From contig JAEVYX010000120.1 of the NCBI GenBank assembly GCA_023392515.1, positions 1 through 27,142 of the forward strand: DNA of 27,142 nt, read 5' to 3'. Of this stretch, positions 1 through 8,357 are shown piece by piece; the first letter of the stretch is position 1; each line of letters opens with the position of its first letter. The DNA comes from Bacillota bacterium. GTDB taxonomy: Bacteria > Bacillota > Clostridia > Christensenellales > Aristaeellaceae. The notes below the pieces were generated by a model. That model worked only from the letters and a program-made list of their open reading frames with translations. It had not been told where the DNA came from and searched no databases. Made by a program: the position numbers and the translations under genes.

Positions 1-129
1 GATGTATGGGTGCTCCCGCATGCTGCTTCATCTCTCTTGCGCTTTTTTTATGGTAATATTATACTACTTAGTGAGGACGGTTTTTGTTTTGCTCGTTGAT
101 TCCCGATGTTTCGAGACAGCCTGACCAAG

Positions 130-160
130 CCCTTGTGACACATACTGTTGCAAGGGTTTT
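130..160 (+). terminator. Hairpin terminator on the + strand, no gene in front of it
   Basis: An 11-bp stem (arms 130-140 and 146-156, two G-T wobbles) with a CATAC loop is followed by TTTTGCTTT and later a second T-run. This is a credible intrinsic terminator. No rightward gene is visible in the 129 bases before it, so it would end a transcript from the left of the window or a small RNA. Confidence 0.5.
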
Positions 161-364
161 GCTTTCCCCTTTTTTCTGCTGCATCATGCCTTGATGCTAC
201 ATCGGTGATTTTCTTGAACTTATGCATACCTCCGCTTGTCTGACGGTCATGTTTATACCTTTGCAGCCAAAATACGGTGAAGCCCTTCATCATTTTTCCC
301 TTATAGAATTGCGATAAAAATTGACATAATATAAGAAAACAAACTACAAAGTTTTATTCTCATG

Positions 365-373
365 TGGTATTAT
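365..373 (+). promoter_or_regulatory. Possible extended -10 promoter of the purine permease
   Basis: TGGTATTAT at 365-373 fits an extended -10 (TG-N-TATTAT) and would start transcription near 380, giving a leader of about 45 nt before the ATG at 427. An alternative is TTGACA at 321-326 with a weak TACAAA 18 bases downstream. Neither has both good boxes, so the assignment is tentative. Confidence 0.35.
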
Positions 374-426
374 AGGTAATGGCATGCGATGTATGGAACA
401 AAATGATGGATCGGGAGGGGCCTTTC

Positions 427-1773
427 ATGTTCAACCTAAAGAAAAACGGCACTAAGGTATCCACTGAGATCTTGGCCGGTCTCACAACATTCTGTGCAAT
501 GGCGTATATCATTGCTGTCAACCCGTCAATCTTATCCCAAGCCGGTATGGAATGGGGTGCGGTATTCCTTGCAACAATTATTTCAGCAGTGATCGGCACG
601 CTTGTCATGGGCCTTTTTGCAAATGTTCCATACGCCCAAGCCCCCGGCATGGGGCTCAATGCTTTCTTCGTGTACACAGTCTGCTTTACCCTTAAGTTCA
701 CTTGGCAGCAGGCGCTCTCTATGGTGTTTATCTGCGGTGTCTTGAACATTCTTATCACCGTTACTAAAATCCGCAAACATATCATCAAATCGATTCCTGC
801 CAGCCTTCAAAATGCCATTGGCGGCGGTATTGGTATCTTTGTTGCCTATATCGGCCTTTTGAATGTGGGCATCATCAATTTCGGCGCCGGCGTACCGGCC
901 TTGTCCACCCTCAATCAGCCCGCATTCTGGGTCTTCCTCATCAGCCTTGTCATTACAATCGGGCTGCTGCTCCTGAAAGTGAAAGGCGCGGTTCTTATTG
1001 GCATCATCGCCGGCACTTTGATCGGGATCCCCTTCAAGGTGACCACCATGGCAAACTCGGTAAGCTTTGCCGAAGCTTGCGCTTCACTTCCTTCCACCTT
1101 TGGGGCGATTTTCACCAGTCAGGGTCTTGTCTCGCTGTTTAACGATGCATCCAAAATTCCCTTGGTGCTGATTACGGTCTTCTCCTTCAGCCTCTCCGAT
1201 ACCTTTGATACCATTGGAACCTTTATTGGCACAGGCCGCCGCACCGGCATATTCAGCAAGGAAGATGAGCTGGCCATGGAAAGCGGAAACGGCTTTAAAT
1301 CCAAGATGGATAAGGCCCTCTTTGCCGACGCCATTGCCACCTCTATCGGATCTGTTGTGGGAACCTCCAATACAACAACCTACGTGGAAAGTGCAGCCGG
1401 CATTGGCGCGGGCGGGCGCACGGGGCTGACGAGCGTTGTGGTAGCCCTCTGCTTTGCTGCCAGCGCTTTCCTGGCCACCTTTGTCAGCGCAATCCCTTAT
1501 GCCGCCACCGCTCCAGCATTGGTTGTTGTCGGCATTATGATGATGTCTTCTTTCAAAGAAATCGATTGGTCCGAGCTTTCTGAAGCTGTTCCGGCATTCT
1601 TTGCAGGCGTGTTCATGGCCCTTTGCTACAGCATCTCCTATGGCATCGCCGCAGGATTCATCTTCTACTGCATCACAAAAATCTGCACGGGGAAAACCAA
1701 GGAAATCCATCCCATCCTTTGGGTATCCACCATCCTCTTCATATTGAACTTTGTGCTTCTTGCACTCATTTAA
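427..1773 (+). CDS. NCS2-family purine permease (AzgA/PbuG-like)
   Basis: Predicted proton-coupled inner-membrane permease for purine bases (adenine, guanine or hypoxanthine). The 448-residue product is almost entirely hydrophobic helices, normal length for the AzgA branch of NCS2 transporters. Family signatures include the N-terminal GLTTFCAMAYIIAVNPSIL stretch, QAPGMGLNAFF, SLSDTFDTIGTFIGTGRR in the middle, and SNTTTYVESAAGIGAGGRTG, which forms the substrate-site region in this family. The ATG at 427 is chosen because GGAGGGG at 414-420 sits six bases before it; the longer frame from 379 would begin almost at the predicted transcription start. The gene stands alone, convergent with the dha end of the large operon. 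The exact base transported cannot be read from sequence. Confidence 0.93.
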   Translation: MFNLKKNGTKVSTEILAGLTTFCAMAYIIAVNPSILSQAGMEWGAVFLATIISAVIGTLVMGLFANVPYAQAPGMGLNAFFVYTVCFTLKFTWQQALSMVFICGVLNILITVTKIRKHIIKSIPASLQNAIGGGIGIFVAYIGLLNVGIINFGAGVPALSTLNQPAFWVFLISLVITIGLLLLKVKGAVLIGIIAGTLIGIPFKVTTMANSVSFAEACASLPSTFGAIFTSQGLVSLFNDASKIPLVLITVFSFSLSDTFDTIGTFIGTGRRTGIFSKEDELAMESGNGFKSKMDKALFADAIATSIGSVVGTSNTTTYVESAAGIGAGGRTGLTSVVVALCFAASAFLATFVSAIPYAATAPALVVVGIMMMSSFKEIDWSELSEAVPAFFAGVFMALCYSISYGIAAGFIFYCITKICTGKTKEIHPILWVSTILFILNFVLLALI

Positions 1774-1800
1774 AATCTCCGAAAAATTCATTATCCAGGC

Positions 1801-1860
1801 ATAAACCAAAAGGGACGGCTTCTTGCCCGAGAGCAAGGAGCCGTCCTTCTTTGGTTTATA
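1801..1860 (+). terminator. Long hairpin terminator after the purine permease
   Basis: Starting 28 bases after the permease stop, a long imperfect inverted repeat pairs AAACCAAA..GGACGGCT..CTTGC with GCAAG..AGCCGTCC..TTTGGTTT around a CCGAGA-type loop. The A-rich left side and T-rich right side let it work on either strand. Confidence 0.8.
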
Positions 1861-2187
1861 TATGAGAAATCTGTGAAGCTATTTGTGTGTAGGCACGGGC
1901 TCCACGCCAGCGCTCCATCAGCTGGAAATGTCCGGCATATCATTAAGTCCCTGTCCCTAAAGGCGTGCAGCGCAGATGGTCTGTAATCAGACAGAACGCG
2001 AAAAGGCGTGCAAAGCAGGCCACGGTACCTTACTTGCCACATAAATCAATGAACCGCAGCGGCGTATTAGGGTTTATATCCGGAGCTGACTTGAAGCGAT
2101 AAACAGGGGTTATGACGGGTCAAATACCGCCTTCGGAATAAAAAGGCCTCTTTGTACGCTTCCTCCCGACCGATATCTAAAGCTTTA
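1861..2187. other. Intergenic stretch between convergent units
   Basis: No supported gene. The motif AAAGGCGTGCA occurs twice (near 1969 and 2003). A short leftward frame ending near 1861 encodes about 23 residues with protein-like composition (contains FQLMERWRGARAYTQIA), which may be the relic of a lost gene; I cannot assign it. Both sides are closed by terminators. Confidence 0.4.
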
Positions 2188-2237
2188 GGCCCGCCTGCCA
2201 TACTGTCTCGAAAAGGAGACAAAATGGCAGACGGGCC
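2188..2237 (-). terminator. Terminator of the large leftward operon
   Basis: GGCCCG..CTGCCAT (2188-2201) pairs with ATGGCAG.CGGGCC (2224-2237), with a nested GTCTC/GAGAC hairpin inside. It lies about 50 bases past the dhaL-like stop. The downstream leftward sequence has only a short T/A tract, so termination strength is uncertain, and it may act in both directions. Confidence 0.65.
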
Positions 2238-2289
2238 TTGTTTGGCAAACCATATATTTAACTTTGTCTCCGATTGGGAAACCTGCGGA

Positions 2290-2919
2290 TTAGTTCATCT
2301 TTTGTACGGCGCTGCTGATCGCTTCAAATATCAGCTTGCCGGCCACTGAGCCGCCATCGATGAGGCCGATAGCCTTGTCGCCGTAGTACGCCGCGCGGCC
2401 GTGTACGGCTTTCATGTTAGCGGTGCTCTCCGAGCCTTCAGCGGCAGCCTTGGCGGCAGCCTGCCATGCGGCTGAAGCGCCTTGGCCCGCATGGTCGCAC
2501 AGCGCCCGCGCCGCAGGATCGAGAGCGTCCAACACCGTCTTTTCACCTGGCTTGGAGTTTGCACGCTCCATAATTTTCGCAACGCCAGCCACCAGTGCCT
2601 CGCCTACCAGTGCGGTATCCGCTGTTTCGTGACCCTTTAGGATACGGGCCATGCCCATCATGCAAAGGGACATGATGGTACCCAGGGACGAAGGCGCGGC
2701 TTCGTTAAACACCTTGCTGGCTCCTACCAGCAGCTTGCCCAGGTCGGTTTCCTCGCTTCCGTTCACAAAAGCACTGGCGGCAGCAAAGCCATCAGACATC
2801 GAAATTCCAAGGTCGCCGTCGCCGTTGCGCTGGTCCAGCTCAATCAGGTTTTGGCGCTGCTCAGCCATCACGGCGGCAATCTCCCCCATGGCCATTCGCA
2901 GGGTTTGCACGTTCAGCAT
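2290..2919 (-). CDS. dhaL: Dihydroxyacetone kinase, DhaL-like nucleotide-binding subunit
   Basis: Predicted cytoplasmic subunit that carries the nucleotide (ADP/ATP) and two metal ions and hands the phosphate to the ketose held by DhaK. The 209-residue protein has the metal site LDQRNGDGDLG with Asp29, Asp34 and Asp36, matching the three metal-binding Asp of E. coli DhaL; APSSLGT follows near 80, then KPGEKTVLDAL and the C-terminal GRAAYYGDKAIG. The ATG at 2919 is preferred over the upstream 2946 because GAGGGGGAA lies just before it; this leaves 13 bases after the DhaK stop. No DhaM phosphotransferase gene is in the window, so the phosphate donor (ATP, or a DhaM encoded elsewhere) is open. 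It is the last gene of the operon. Confidence 0.9.
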   Translation of the reverse strand: MLNVQTLRMAMGEIAAVMAEQRQNLIELDQRNGDGDLGISMSDGFAAASAFVNGSEETDLGKLLVGASKVFNEAAPSSLGTIMSLCMMGMARILKGHETADTALVGEALVAGVAKIMERANSKPGEKTVLDALDPAARALCDHAGQGASAAWQAAAKAAAEGSESTANMKAVHGRAAYYGDKAIGLIDGGSVAGKLIFEAISSAVQKMN

Positions 2920-2932
2920 CGTCCGTTCCCCC

Positions 2933-3943
2933 TCAAATATTCTCATTGGTGTAGAAAGGCGTGCTGGCGGGTGCGCGCAGCAGCTTTTCTAGTTCGTTGT
3001 CAAGCTGGAACAATGTCACGGACAGGCCCGCCATTTCCATGGAGGTGGCAAACTCGCCGATGTGGGGCATCACCAGTTTTACGCCCTTATCGGTGAGCAG
3101 CCCGTGAATGCGGCGGTACACAATCAGCAGTTCCTCCTTCGGCGTGGCGCCCAGACCGTTGACCATCACCGATACCGTGTCGCCCGCAGCAAGGGGCATA
3201 TCCCCGAGCAGCTTGCTTAAGATGGTGTCGGTCAGCTCGTCGGCGCTCATCATCGGCCGCACTTCGATGCCCGGCTCGCCGTGGATGCCCATGCCGATCT
3301 CCACCTCGTTATCGGCAATAGAAAACGTCGGCTTGCCCACATCCGGCACAATACAGGGTGAAAGCGCGATGCCCATCGTGCGGATATTGCCAAGGGCCTT
3401 TTTCGCCACTGAAGCAACCTCTTCCAGCGTACGCCCTTCCTCTGCCGCCGCACCCGCTACCTTAAACGCGTACACCATGCCCGCTACACCGCGCCTGCGC
3501 TCCGCCGAATCGGCGGGCGCGGACGCTACATCGTCCTTCACGCGTACGCTCATGGTTTGAATATCATCTTCCAGCTCCACCATTTCGCAAGCCATGTCGA
3601 AATTCATGTTATCGCCGCCGTAGTTGCCGTACAGGCACAACACGCCGTTGCCGCGGTCGCAGGCTTTAATGGTTTTGGCCATTTTTTCTGCCGAGGGGGA
3701 GGCAAACACATTGCCCACGGCGCATCCGTCCAACATACCCTTGCCCACATAGCCCAGGAACACCGGAAGATGGCCGCTGCCGCCGCCCGTCACAATGCCC
3801 ACTTTTCCTTCCCGTACCGGCATCGCGGAAAGGATTACCCGGCGGTCGCCGTCCAAAAGCCTTACGCGGTCGCCGTATGCGGCTACAATGCCCTCCATGA
3901 CTTCATCCACAAAACGGCCTGGCGTGTTGATGATTTTTTTCAT
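2933..3943 (-). CDS. dhaK: Dihydroxyacetone kinase, DhaK-like substrate-binding subunit
   Basis: Predicted to bind a short ketose as a covalent hemiaminal and present it for phosphorylation. The 336-residue protein has the usual DhaK length. GGGSGH at 53-58, Asp111 in GNYGGDNMNF, and the covalent-binding His221 in GMGIHGEPG are all present, so it should be active. GGGAGGA sits about six bases before the ATG. DhaK homologues act on dihydroxyacetone but also on four-carbon ketoses such as erythrulose; with an amino-acid-type importer and a dehydrogenase in the same operon, the substrate here may not be dihydroxyacetone. It is separated by 50 bases from the GntR gene upstream and coupled to dhaL downstream. 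Confidence 0.92.
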   Translation of the reverse strand: MKKIINTPGRFVDEVMEGIVAAYGDRVRLLDGDRRVILSAMPVREGKVGIVTGGGSGHLPVFLGYVGKGMLDGCAVGNVFASPSAEKMAKTIKACDRGNGVLCLYGNYGGDNMNFDMACEMVELEDDIQTMSVRVKDDVASAPADSAERRRGVAGMVYAFKVAGAAAEEGRTLEEVASVAKKALGNIRTMGIALSPCIVPDVGKPTFSIADNEVEIGMGIHGEPGIEVRPMMSADELTDTILSKLLGDMPLAAGDTVSVMVNGLGATPKEELLIVYRRIHGLLTDKGVKLVMPHIGEFATSMEMAGLSVTLFQLDNELEKLLRAPASTPFYTNENI

Positions 3944-3993
3944 ATTCTGTCCTCCCTTATCTTCGATGTATTCATGCCGTAACGCTATGCATG

Positions 3994-4620
3994 TTACAGC
4001 TTGTTGCCAAAAGAATAGATATCCACCTCCAGCACACGGCTGGCGGTATCCAAATCACCCTTGATCAGAGCCTCGGTAATTTGGAGGTGATGCTCGCTGT
4101 CAAAGTGGAAGCGCACGCGCCGCCACTTATCCCAATAGAACTGCGCATAGGCACGCTTTAAAATGGACAGGCTGCGCTTCAGCTGGTCATAACAATACCG
4201 GTTGCCGCCCAGGGCAATCAGCTGCAAGTGGAATTTGGAGTTATTATCCCACGCGTCCCACACATCTTGGTCGCCGTTGGGAGACAGGTCCCGGGTGTAT
4301 TCGGCCAGTTCCTCCAGCTCGTCATGGCGGGCCTTCTCCAGCACGGCGGGGAGGCTGTTGCATTCCACCAACACGCGGAATTTGAGAATGTCGCGCACTT
4401 CCCCTTCTGTCAGCGTAACGATCTCATATCCATAGCGGGGTATGCTGCGCAGTATGTTTTCACTGCACAGTTCAACCAGCGCCTCCCGCACGATGGACTT
4501 GCTCACGCTGTATTTCTCCATCAACTGGCGCTCGCTCAACAGCCCTGTTTGCAGGTATTCACCTTTGATAATATCTTGCACAATATCGTGCTGGATCATG
4601 GGTTTGGTATACAATTCCAT
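3994..4620 (-). CDS. GntR-family transcriptional regulator, FCD type
   Basis: DNA-binding regulator of 208 residues. The N-terminal winged helix-turn-helix (about 10-70) contains LSERQLMEKYSVSKSIVREA. The C-terminal ligand domain (about 75-205) has the FCD pattern, including His131 in SKFHLQLI and His177/His178 in SEHHLQI, typical metal ligands of FCD domains that sense organic acids or sugar acids. It begins five bases after the dehydrogenase gene, inside the operon it probably controls. The palindrome TGGTCGACCA between the -35 and -10 boxes of the operon promoter (12319-12328) is a likely operator, since FadR-type regulators recognise TGGT..ACCA sequences. Repression relieved by a pathway intermediate would be the simplest model; this is inference. 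Confidence 0.9.
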   Translation of the reverse strand: MELYTKPMIQHDIVQDIIKGEYLQTGLLSERQLMEKYSVSKSIVREALVELCSENILRSIPRYGYEIVTLTEGEVRDILKFRVLVECNSLPAVLEKARHDELEELAEYTRDLSPNGDQDVWDAWDNNSKFHLQLIALGGNRYCYDQLKRSLSILKRAYAQFYWDKWRRVRFHFDSEHHLQITEALIKGDLDTASRVLEVDIYSFGNKL

Positions 4621-4625
4621 GCTTG

Positions 4626-5426
4626 TTACAGCCCTTTCTCTCGCCGTTCATAGGAGTAAGCGGGGTTCAGCACCACGTTGCTCCCGCCGGACACTTCCAG
4701 CGAAGCGGCTGTGATATACGATGCGCTCTGTGAGCACAGGAATACAATTGGATTGGCTATTTCACGCGGATCGGCGGGCCTGCGCAGCAGTGTATCCTTG
4801 GTGCGGTCTGCCAGCCCCGCCTCCGGTATGGTGCGCGCCACCGCAGGGGTGAGCGTAAAACCCGGCAATACCGCATTCACCCGTATGCCATAAGCAGCGT
4901 ATTCCGCTGCAAACATCACCGAAAGCTCGCGCACCGCAGCCTTGAGCGGGCCGTAGAGTGTGCTTCGCCCTGCAGTGCCGCAGCGCGCGGCCAGCGAGCT
5001 CACGTTGACAATCGCGCCGCCGCCGTTTTCTTTCATATGGCGAAACGCGGCCTGACACCCATATACAGCTGAATGGAAGCACACAGCCACCGTGGCGGTG
5101 ATTTCCTCCGGCGTATAACGCGCCCCTGCCCGGGGGATGCTTGCCCCTACATTGTTTACCCAGCATCCAATCGGCCCCAGCCGGCGCTCCGTTGCGTCCG
5201 CAAAAGCATCCAAGGATTCGGGGTCGGTGGCGTCGGCGGTCATGGCGAACGCCTCTCCCAGGGGGGTAAGCGTTTCCAGCGCCTGCGAAAGTGTTTGCAT
5301 ATCCCTGGCGCATATGGCTACCCTCGCGCCTTCCCGCAAAAACGCCTGCGCGGTCGCAAGCCCGATGCCCTGGCTTCCACCGGTAATTACGGCGGTTTTT
5401 CCTGTCAGTTGCAGATTCAGGCTCAT
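4626..5426 (-). CDS. Short-chain dehydrogenase/reductase (SDR)
   Basis: Predicted NAD(P)-dependent alcohol/ketone oxidoreductase of the classical SDR fold, 266 residues. The cofactor motif TGGSQGIG is at 15-22, NNVGA at 91-95, the catalytic serine in VNVSSLA near 144, and the YxxxK pair Tyr158/Lys162. The start is uncertain: ATG 5426 follows GGGAGGG with almost no spacing, a TTG at 5435 lacks a binding site, and a CTG at 5420 would have ideal spacing but is a rare start. The gene lies between the desulfidase-like enzyme and the regulator. It could reduce a keto product of that enzyme or oxidise an alcohol to the ketose used by DhaKL; the sequence does not settle which. Confidence 0.88.
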   Translation of the reverse strand: MSLNLQLTGKTAVITGGSQGIGLATAQAFLREGARVAICARDMQTLSQALETLTPLGEAFAMTADATDPESLDAFADATERRLGPIGCWVNNVGASIPRAGARYTPEEITATVAVCFHSAVYGCQAAFRHMKENGGGAIVNVSSLAARCGTAGRSTLYGPLKAAVRELSVMFAAEYAAYGIRVNAVLPGFTLTPAVARTIPEAGLADRTKDTLLRRPADPREIANPIVFLCSQSASYITAASLEVSGGSNVVLNPAYSYERREKGL

Positions 5427-5480
5427 CCCTCCCAAAGCATATCAAAACAGGGGTTGTACTGCAAACGGTTTGTCCGCCTG

Positions 5481-6773
5481 TCAGTCGCCCATCATGATAT
5501 CCAGAATTTCATTGTCGGTTGCTTTCATGCCCTCGCGGCCCATCTGCCCCACGGCACGGATGGTTTTCTCCACGTCGGATTGCACCAGCCCTTCCCCGGG
5601 GGCGAATACGCCGCCGTTCTGCTGCAGTTCAAATGCCATAAAGGCCGCGTCCAGCGCCGAGGCGATTTTCGCCGCACAAGATGGCTTTGCTCCATCGCAC
5701 ACCATGCCGCCGATGGTGGCAATGGTGTTGGTAATGGTGTTGGCAATCGCGTCGTACCCGTAGCCGCACAGGTAAGCAACGCCGCACACCGCGCCGCAGG
5801 CGGCGCTTGTGGCTCCGCAGTAGGCGGACAGGCTGCCCAGGAACCGCTTCTGATGAATGGAGATCAGGTTGGAAACAATCAACGCGCGCAACAGTTTTTC
5901 ATATGGCGAATTCATTTCCCTGGCGTACTCAATTACCGGCATGGACACTGTAATGCCCTGATTACCGCTGCCGGAATTGATGACCACCGGCAGCGCACAG
6001 CCGCTCATACGCGCGTCGGAACCCGCAGCGGCGGCAGCCCTGGCACGCATTGCCACGTCATCCTCCTGGGCGCGGTTCAAAAGCGCCTTGCCTACACGCA
6101 CGCCATAATCGTTTTTCAGCCCTTCCATGGCGATACGGGTGTTGTTGGTGATCTGCGCCTCCAACGGCCCGCGCACCAGCTCCAAATCAACCGTATCCGC
6201 GAAAGTGAGAATATTTTCCACACACAGCGTTTCCTTGAGGCGTGCCAGCTCGTCCGCGCCGCCGGTGCCGCCCGCATTGGGGGCCTGGGCCGAGTAGAGC
6301 ATTTCGCCGTCCCGTTCAATGCGCACAATGTGGGTGTGTTCGCCGCGGATTTCCACCGTTGCCCGGTGATCCCCGGCCTCTGCCGTCACCACGATATGCA
6401 GGTTATCGGGGCTCGCCAGCACTTCGCACTGGCAATAGCCCTTGTTTCCCAATAGGCTGGCGGCCTTTTCCCGGGCTTCGCGGCTGACCCCGGCGATTAC
6501 TTCCAGCCCGCGCTCGGGGTCGCCGCCGACAGCGCCCAGTACCGCCGCCGTGTCGATACCCTTGCGGCCGCCGCTGTTGGGCACCACAACGCCCTTTACG
6601 TTTTTGATGATGTTGCCGCTGCAGGCAACGCGCAGGCGTTCGGGCTGACACCCCAGCGCCTGCGCCGCCTTGGCTGCGCAATAGGCGATGGCGATCGGCT
6701 CGGTACACCCCATTGCCGCGACCAGCTCGCCGTGTATAATGCGCACATACGCATCGTAGATTGCTTTTTCCAT
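5481..6773 (-). CDS. [4Fe-4S] L-cysteine desulfidase / serine dehydratase-like (CyuA/YhaM, UPF0597 family)
   Basis: Predicted iron-sulfur lyase that removes the beta substituent and the amino group of cysteine-like or serine-like amino acids to give a 2-keto acid (pyruvate, ammonia and sulfide from cysteine). The 430-residue length is normal. Cys23 in MGCTEP is the expected catalytic cysteine. Cys319, Cys359 and Cys366 have spacings of 40 and 7 residues, which as I recall match the cluster ligands of the Methanocaldococcus jannaschii desulfidase. SGSGNQGI at 267-274 is the other family signature. AAGGG precedes the ATG. It sits directly after the importer genes, so the imported compound probably feeds it. 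Family members differ in substrate; cysteine itself is not proven here. Confidence 0.82.
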   Translation of the reverse strand: MEKAIYDAYVRIIHGELVAAMGCTEPIAIAYCAAKAAQALGCQPERLRVACSGNIIKNVKGVVVPNSGGRKGIDTAAVLGAVGGDPERGLEVIAGVSREAREKAASLLGNKGYCQCEVLASPDNLHIVVTAEAGDHRATVEIRGEHTHIVRIERDGEMLYSAQAPNAGGTGGADELARLKETLCVENILTFADTVDLELVRGPLEAQITNNTRIAMEGLKNDYGVRVGKALLNRAQEDDVAMRARAAAAAGSDARMSGCALPVVINSGSGNQGITVSMPVIEYAREMNSPYEKLLRALIVSNLISIHQKRFLGSLSAYCGATSAACGAVCGVAYLCGYGYDAIANTITNTIATIGGMVCDGAKPSCAAKIASALDAAFMAFELQQNGGVFAPGEGLVQSDVEKTIRAVGQMGREGMKATDNEILDIMMGD

Positions 6774-6828
6774 GTTATCGCCCTTACTGCTACGAAATTT
6801 GGCTCTTTACCCGTTGGACATACTGGGT

Positions 6829-7551
6829 TTACACGCCCAGATAGGCGCGCTTGACTTCGGGGTTTACCAGCAGTTCCTGGCCGGTGCCGGTCAGTGTTAC
6901 GCTGCCGGTTTCCAGCACATAGCCGCGGTCGGCAACGGACAGTGCCATCGAGGCGTTTTGCTCAATCAGCAGCACTGTTTTGCCAATCCCCCGTATTTTC
7001 GAGATTAACTCAAAGATTTCCTCCACAATGATCGGCGCAAGCCCCAAAGATGGTTCGTCCAGCATAATCAGGGCCGGATCCATCATCAGTCCCCGGGCGA
7101 TGGCCAGCATTTGCTGTTCGCCGCCGGAAAGGCTGCCGCCGGGCTGCTTCATGCGTTCCTTGAGGCGCGGAAACAGCGTGTAGTTTTCCTCCACCAGCTC
7201 GGCAATCCTCTGCTTGCTCATTTTGGCCTTCCCGAAGGTGCCCGCGATCAGGTTTTCATACACCGTCAGCTGCGGAAAAATCTTACGCCCTTCCGGTACA
7301 TGGCTCAGGCCCATTTTCACAATCTTGTCAGGCGCTTTGCGGGTAATATCCTCGCCGCGGAAGTAGACGCGGCCCTCAGATTTTTCCACCAGATTGGATA
7401 CGGACATCAGCGTGGTGGTTTTCCCCGCGCCGTTGCCGCCGATCAGCGTAATGATTTCGCCCTCGTTAACCTCAATGCTCACACCCTTGAGTGCGTTAAT
7501 GTAACCATAATATACGGTCAGGTTTTCAACCTTCAGCATCGGTTCACTCAT
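6829..7551 (-). CDS. livF: Branched-chain-amino-acid-type ABC transporter ATPase LivF
   Basis: Cytoplasmic ATPase of a HAAT-family importer, 240 residues. Walker A GGNGAGKTT is at 38-46, signature LSGGEQQ at 141-147, and Walker B LIMLDEP at 161-167, all intact. VPEGRKIFPQLTVYENL is typical of LivF rather than LivG. Its ATG overlaps the livG stop by four bases, showing translational coupling. HAAT importers carry leucine-type amino acids but also urea, amides and aromatic compounds, so the name describes the family, not the cargo. Confidence 0.93.
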   Translation of the reverse strand: MSEPMLKVENLTVYYGYINALKGVSIEVNEGEIITLIGGNGAGKTTTLMSVSNLVEKSEGRVYFRGEDITRKAPDKIVKMGLSHVPEGRKIFPQLTVYENLIAGTFGKAKMSKQRIAELVEENYTLFPRLKERMKQPGGSLSGGEQQMLAIARGLMMDPALIMLDEPSLGLAPIIVEEIFELISKIRGIGKTVLLIEQNASMALSVADRGYVLETGSVTLTGTGQELLVNPEVKRAYLGV

Positions 7552-8357
7552 CTGATCGCCTCCCCCGCCACCATGCCCTTGCCAAAGTAGGCGCTTTGTA
7601 CTTCCGGGTTGGTTTTAACCTCCGCAGGCGTGCCCTCCAGGATTTTCTGCCCGAAGTTCAACACCAGAATCCGGTTGCAGGAGTTCATTACAAACTTCAT
7701 GTCGTGCTCGATTACGGCGATGGTATACCCATCCCCATTCAGCGCTTTTATAAACTCCATCAGCGATTTGGTTTCCAGCGGGTTCATACCGGCGGCGGGC
7801 TCATCCAGCAGAAGGATTTTGGGATCAAGCGCCAACGCCCGGGCAATTTCCACCTTGCGCTGCATGCCGTAGGCGAGGTTGCCTGCCAGCGTGTCACGGT
7901 ACTCGTACAACCCAATGCGCTTGAGAATTTCCAGGCTCTTTTCGGTGGTGAAGGCTTCGTCTTGCTTGTAGGTGCGCGTGTGGAAAATGGCATCGGCCAT
8001 GTTGGACTTGGTTTTGATATGGCAGCCGCTTTTCACGTTTTCCAGCACAGTCATAAACTTGAACAGCTGCAAATTTTGAAACGTGCGGGCGATGCGCTTC
8101 TGCGCCACGCCTTCGGGGCTCTTGGCCGTTATATCCTCGCCGCAGAAAAGGATGTGTCCCTTCGTGGGCGGGTAGATGCCGGTGCAGATGTTGAAAAAGG
8201 TCGTCTTACCCGCACCGTTGGGGCCGATGATGCCAAAGATATCGCCTTGGCAGATGGTCATATCCACATGATCCACCGCCTTGAGGCCGCCGAAATACTT
8301 GCAGATGCCCCGCGCCTCCAGAAGCGGGACGCGCTGTACGGTTTCCTGTTCAGCCAT
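7548..8357 (-). CDS. livG: Branched-chain-amino-acid-type ABC transporter ATPase LivG
   Basis: Second ATPase of the importer, 269 residues from the ATG at 8357. Walker A GPNGAGKTT lies at 45-53, RTFQNLQLF is the Q-loop region, the signature is the LivG-type LAYGMQRKVEIARAL, and Walker B ILLLDEPAAGMNP follows. A longer frame starts at 8429, but AGGGGCGAGGAA immediately before 8357 and the normal LivG N-terminus support the shorter start. It overlaps the livM stop by eight bases. Confidence 0.93.
   Translation of the reverse strand: MAEQETVQRVPLLEARGICKYFGGLKAVDHVDMTICQGDIFGIIGPNGAGKTTFFNICTGIYPPTKGHILFCGEDITAKSPEGVAQKRIARTFQNLQLFKFMTVLENVKSGCHIKTKSNMADAIFHTRTYKQDEAFTTEKSLEILKRIGLYEYRDTLAGNLAYGMQRKVEIARALALDPKILLLDEPAAGMNPLETKSLMEFIKALNGDGYTIAVIEHDMKFVMNSCNRILVLNFGQKILEGTPAEVKTNPEVQSAYFGKGMVAGEAIR

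Larger units (their letters stand above)
1..378. other. Intergenic region left of the purine permease
   Basis: No convincing gene is seen. The longest reading frame is an 81-codon minus-strand frame (48-293) of no recognisable family. A TATAAT hexamer lies on the minus strand at 58-63, but its -35 region is poor; it could serve a leftward gene beginning off the left edge (an ATG lies at 31-29). A + strand hairpin terminator (130-160) and a promoter candidate near 365 are listed separately. I saw no purine-riboswitch core ahead of the permease. Confidence 0.5.

Noticed and set aside
1..31. Possible start of a leftward gene (ATG at 31-29) with a TATAAT at 58-63
   Set aside because: Only about ten codons are visible and the -35 box is poor.
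48..293. 81-codon minus-strand frame with a fair ribosome binding site
   Set aside because: Composition is not convincing, it matches no family I know, and it overlaps a + strand terminator hairpin.
300..426. Purine riboswitch before the purine permease
   Set aside because: The leader is too short and lacks the three-way-junction core sequences.
1084..1836. 250-codon minus-strand frame across the purine permease
   Set aside because: It is the antisense shadow of a clear NCS2 permease and has no family features.
5073..6455. 460-codon + strand frame opposite the SDR and desulfidase genes
   Set aside because: It spans two real genes on the other strand, is His/Arg-rich in the manner of antisense frames and has no motifs.
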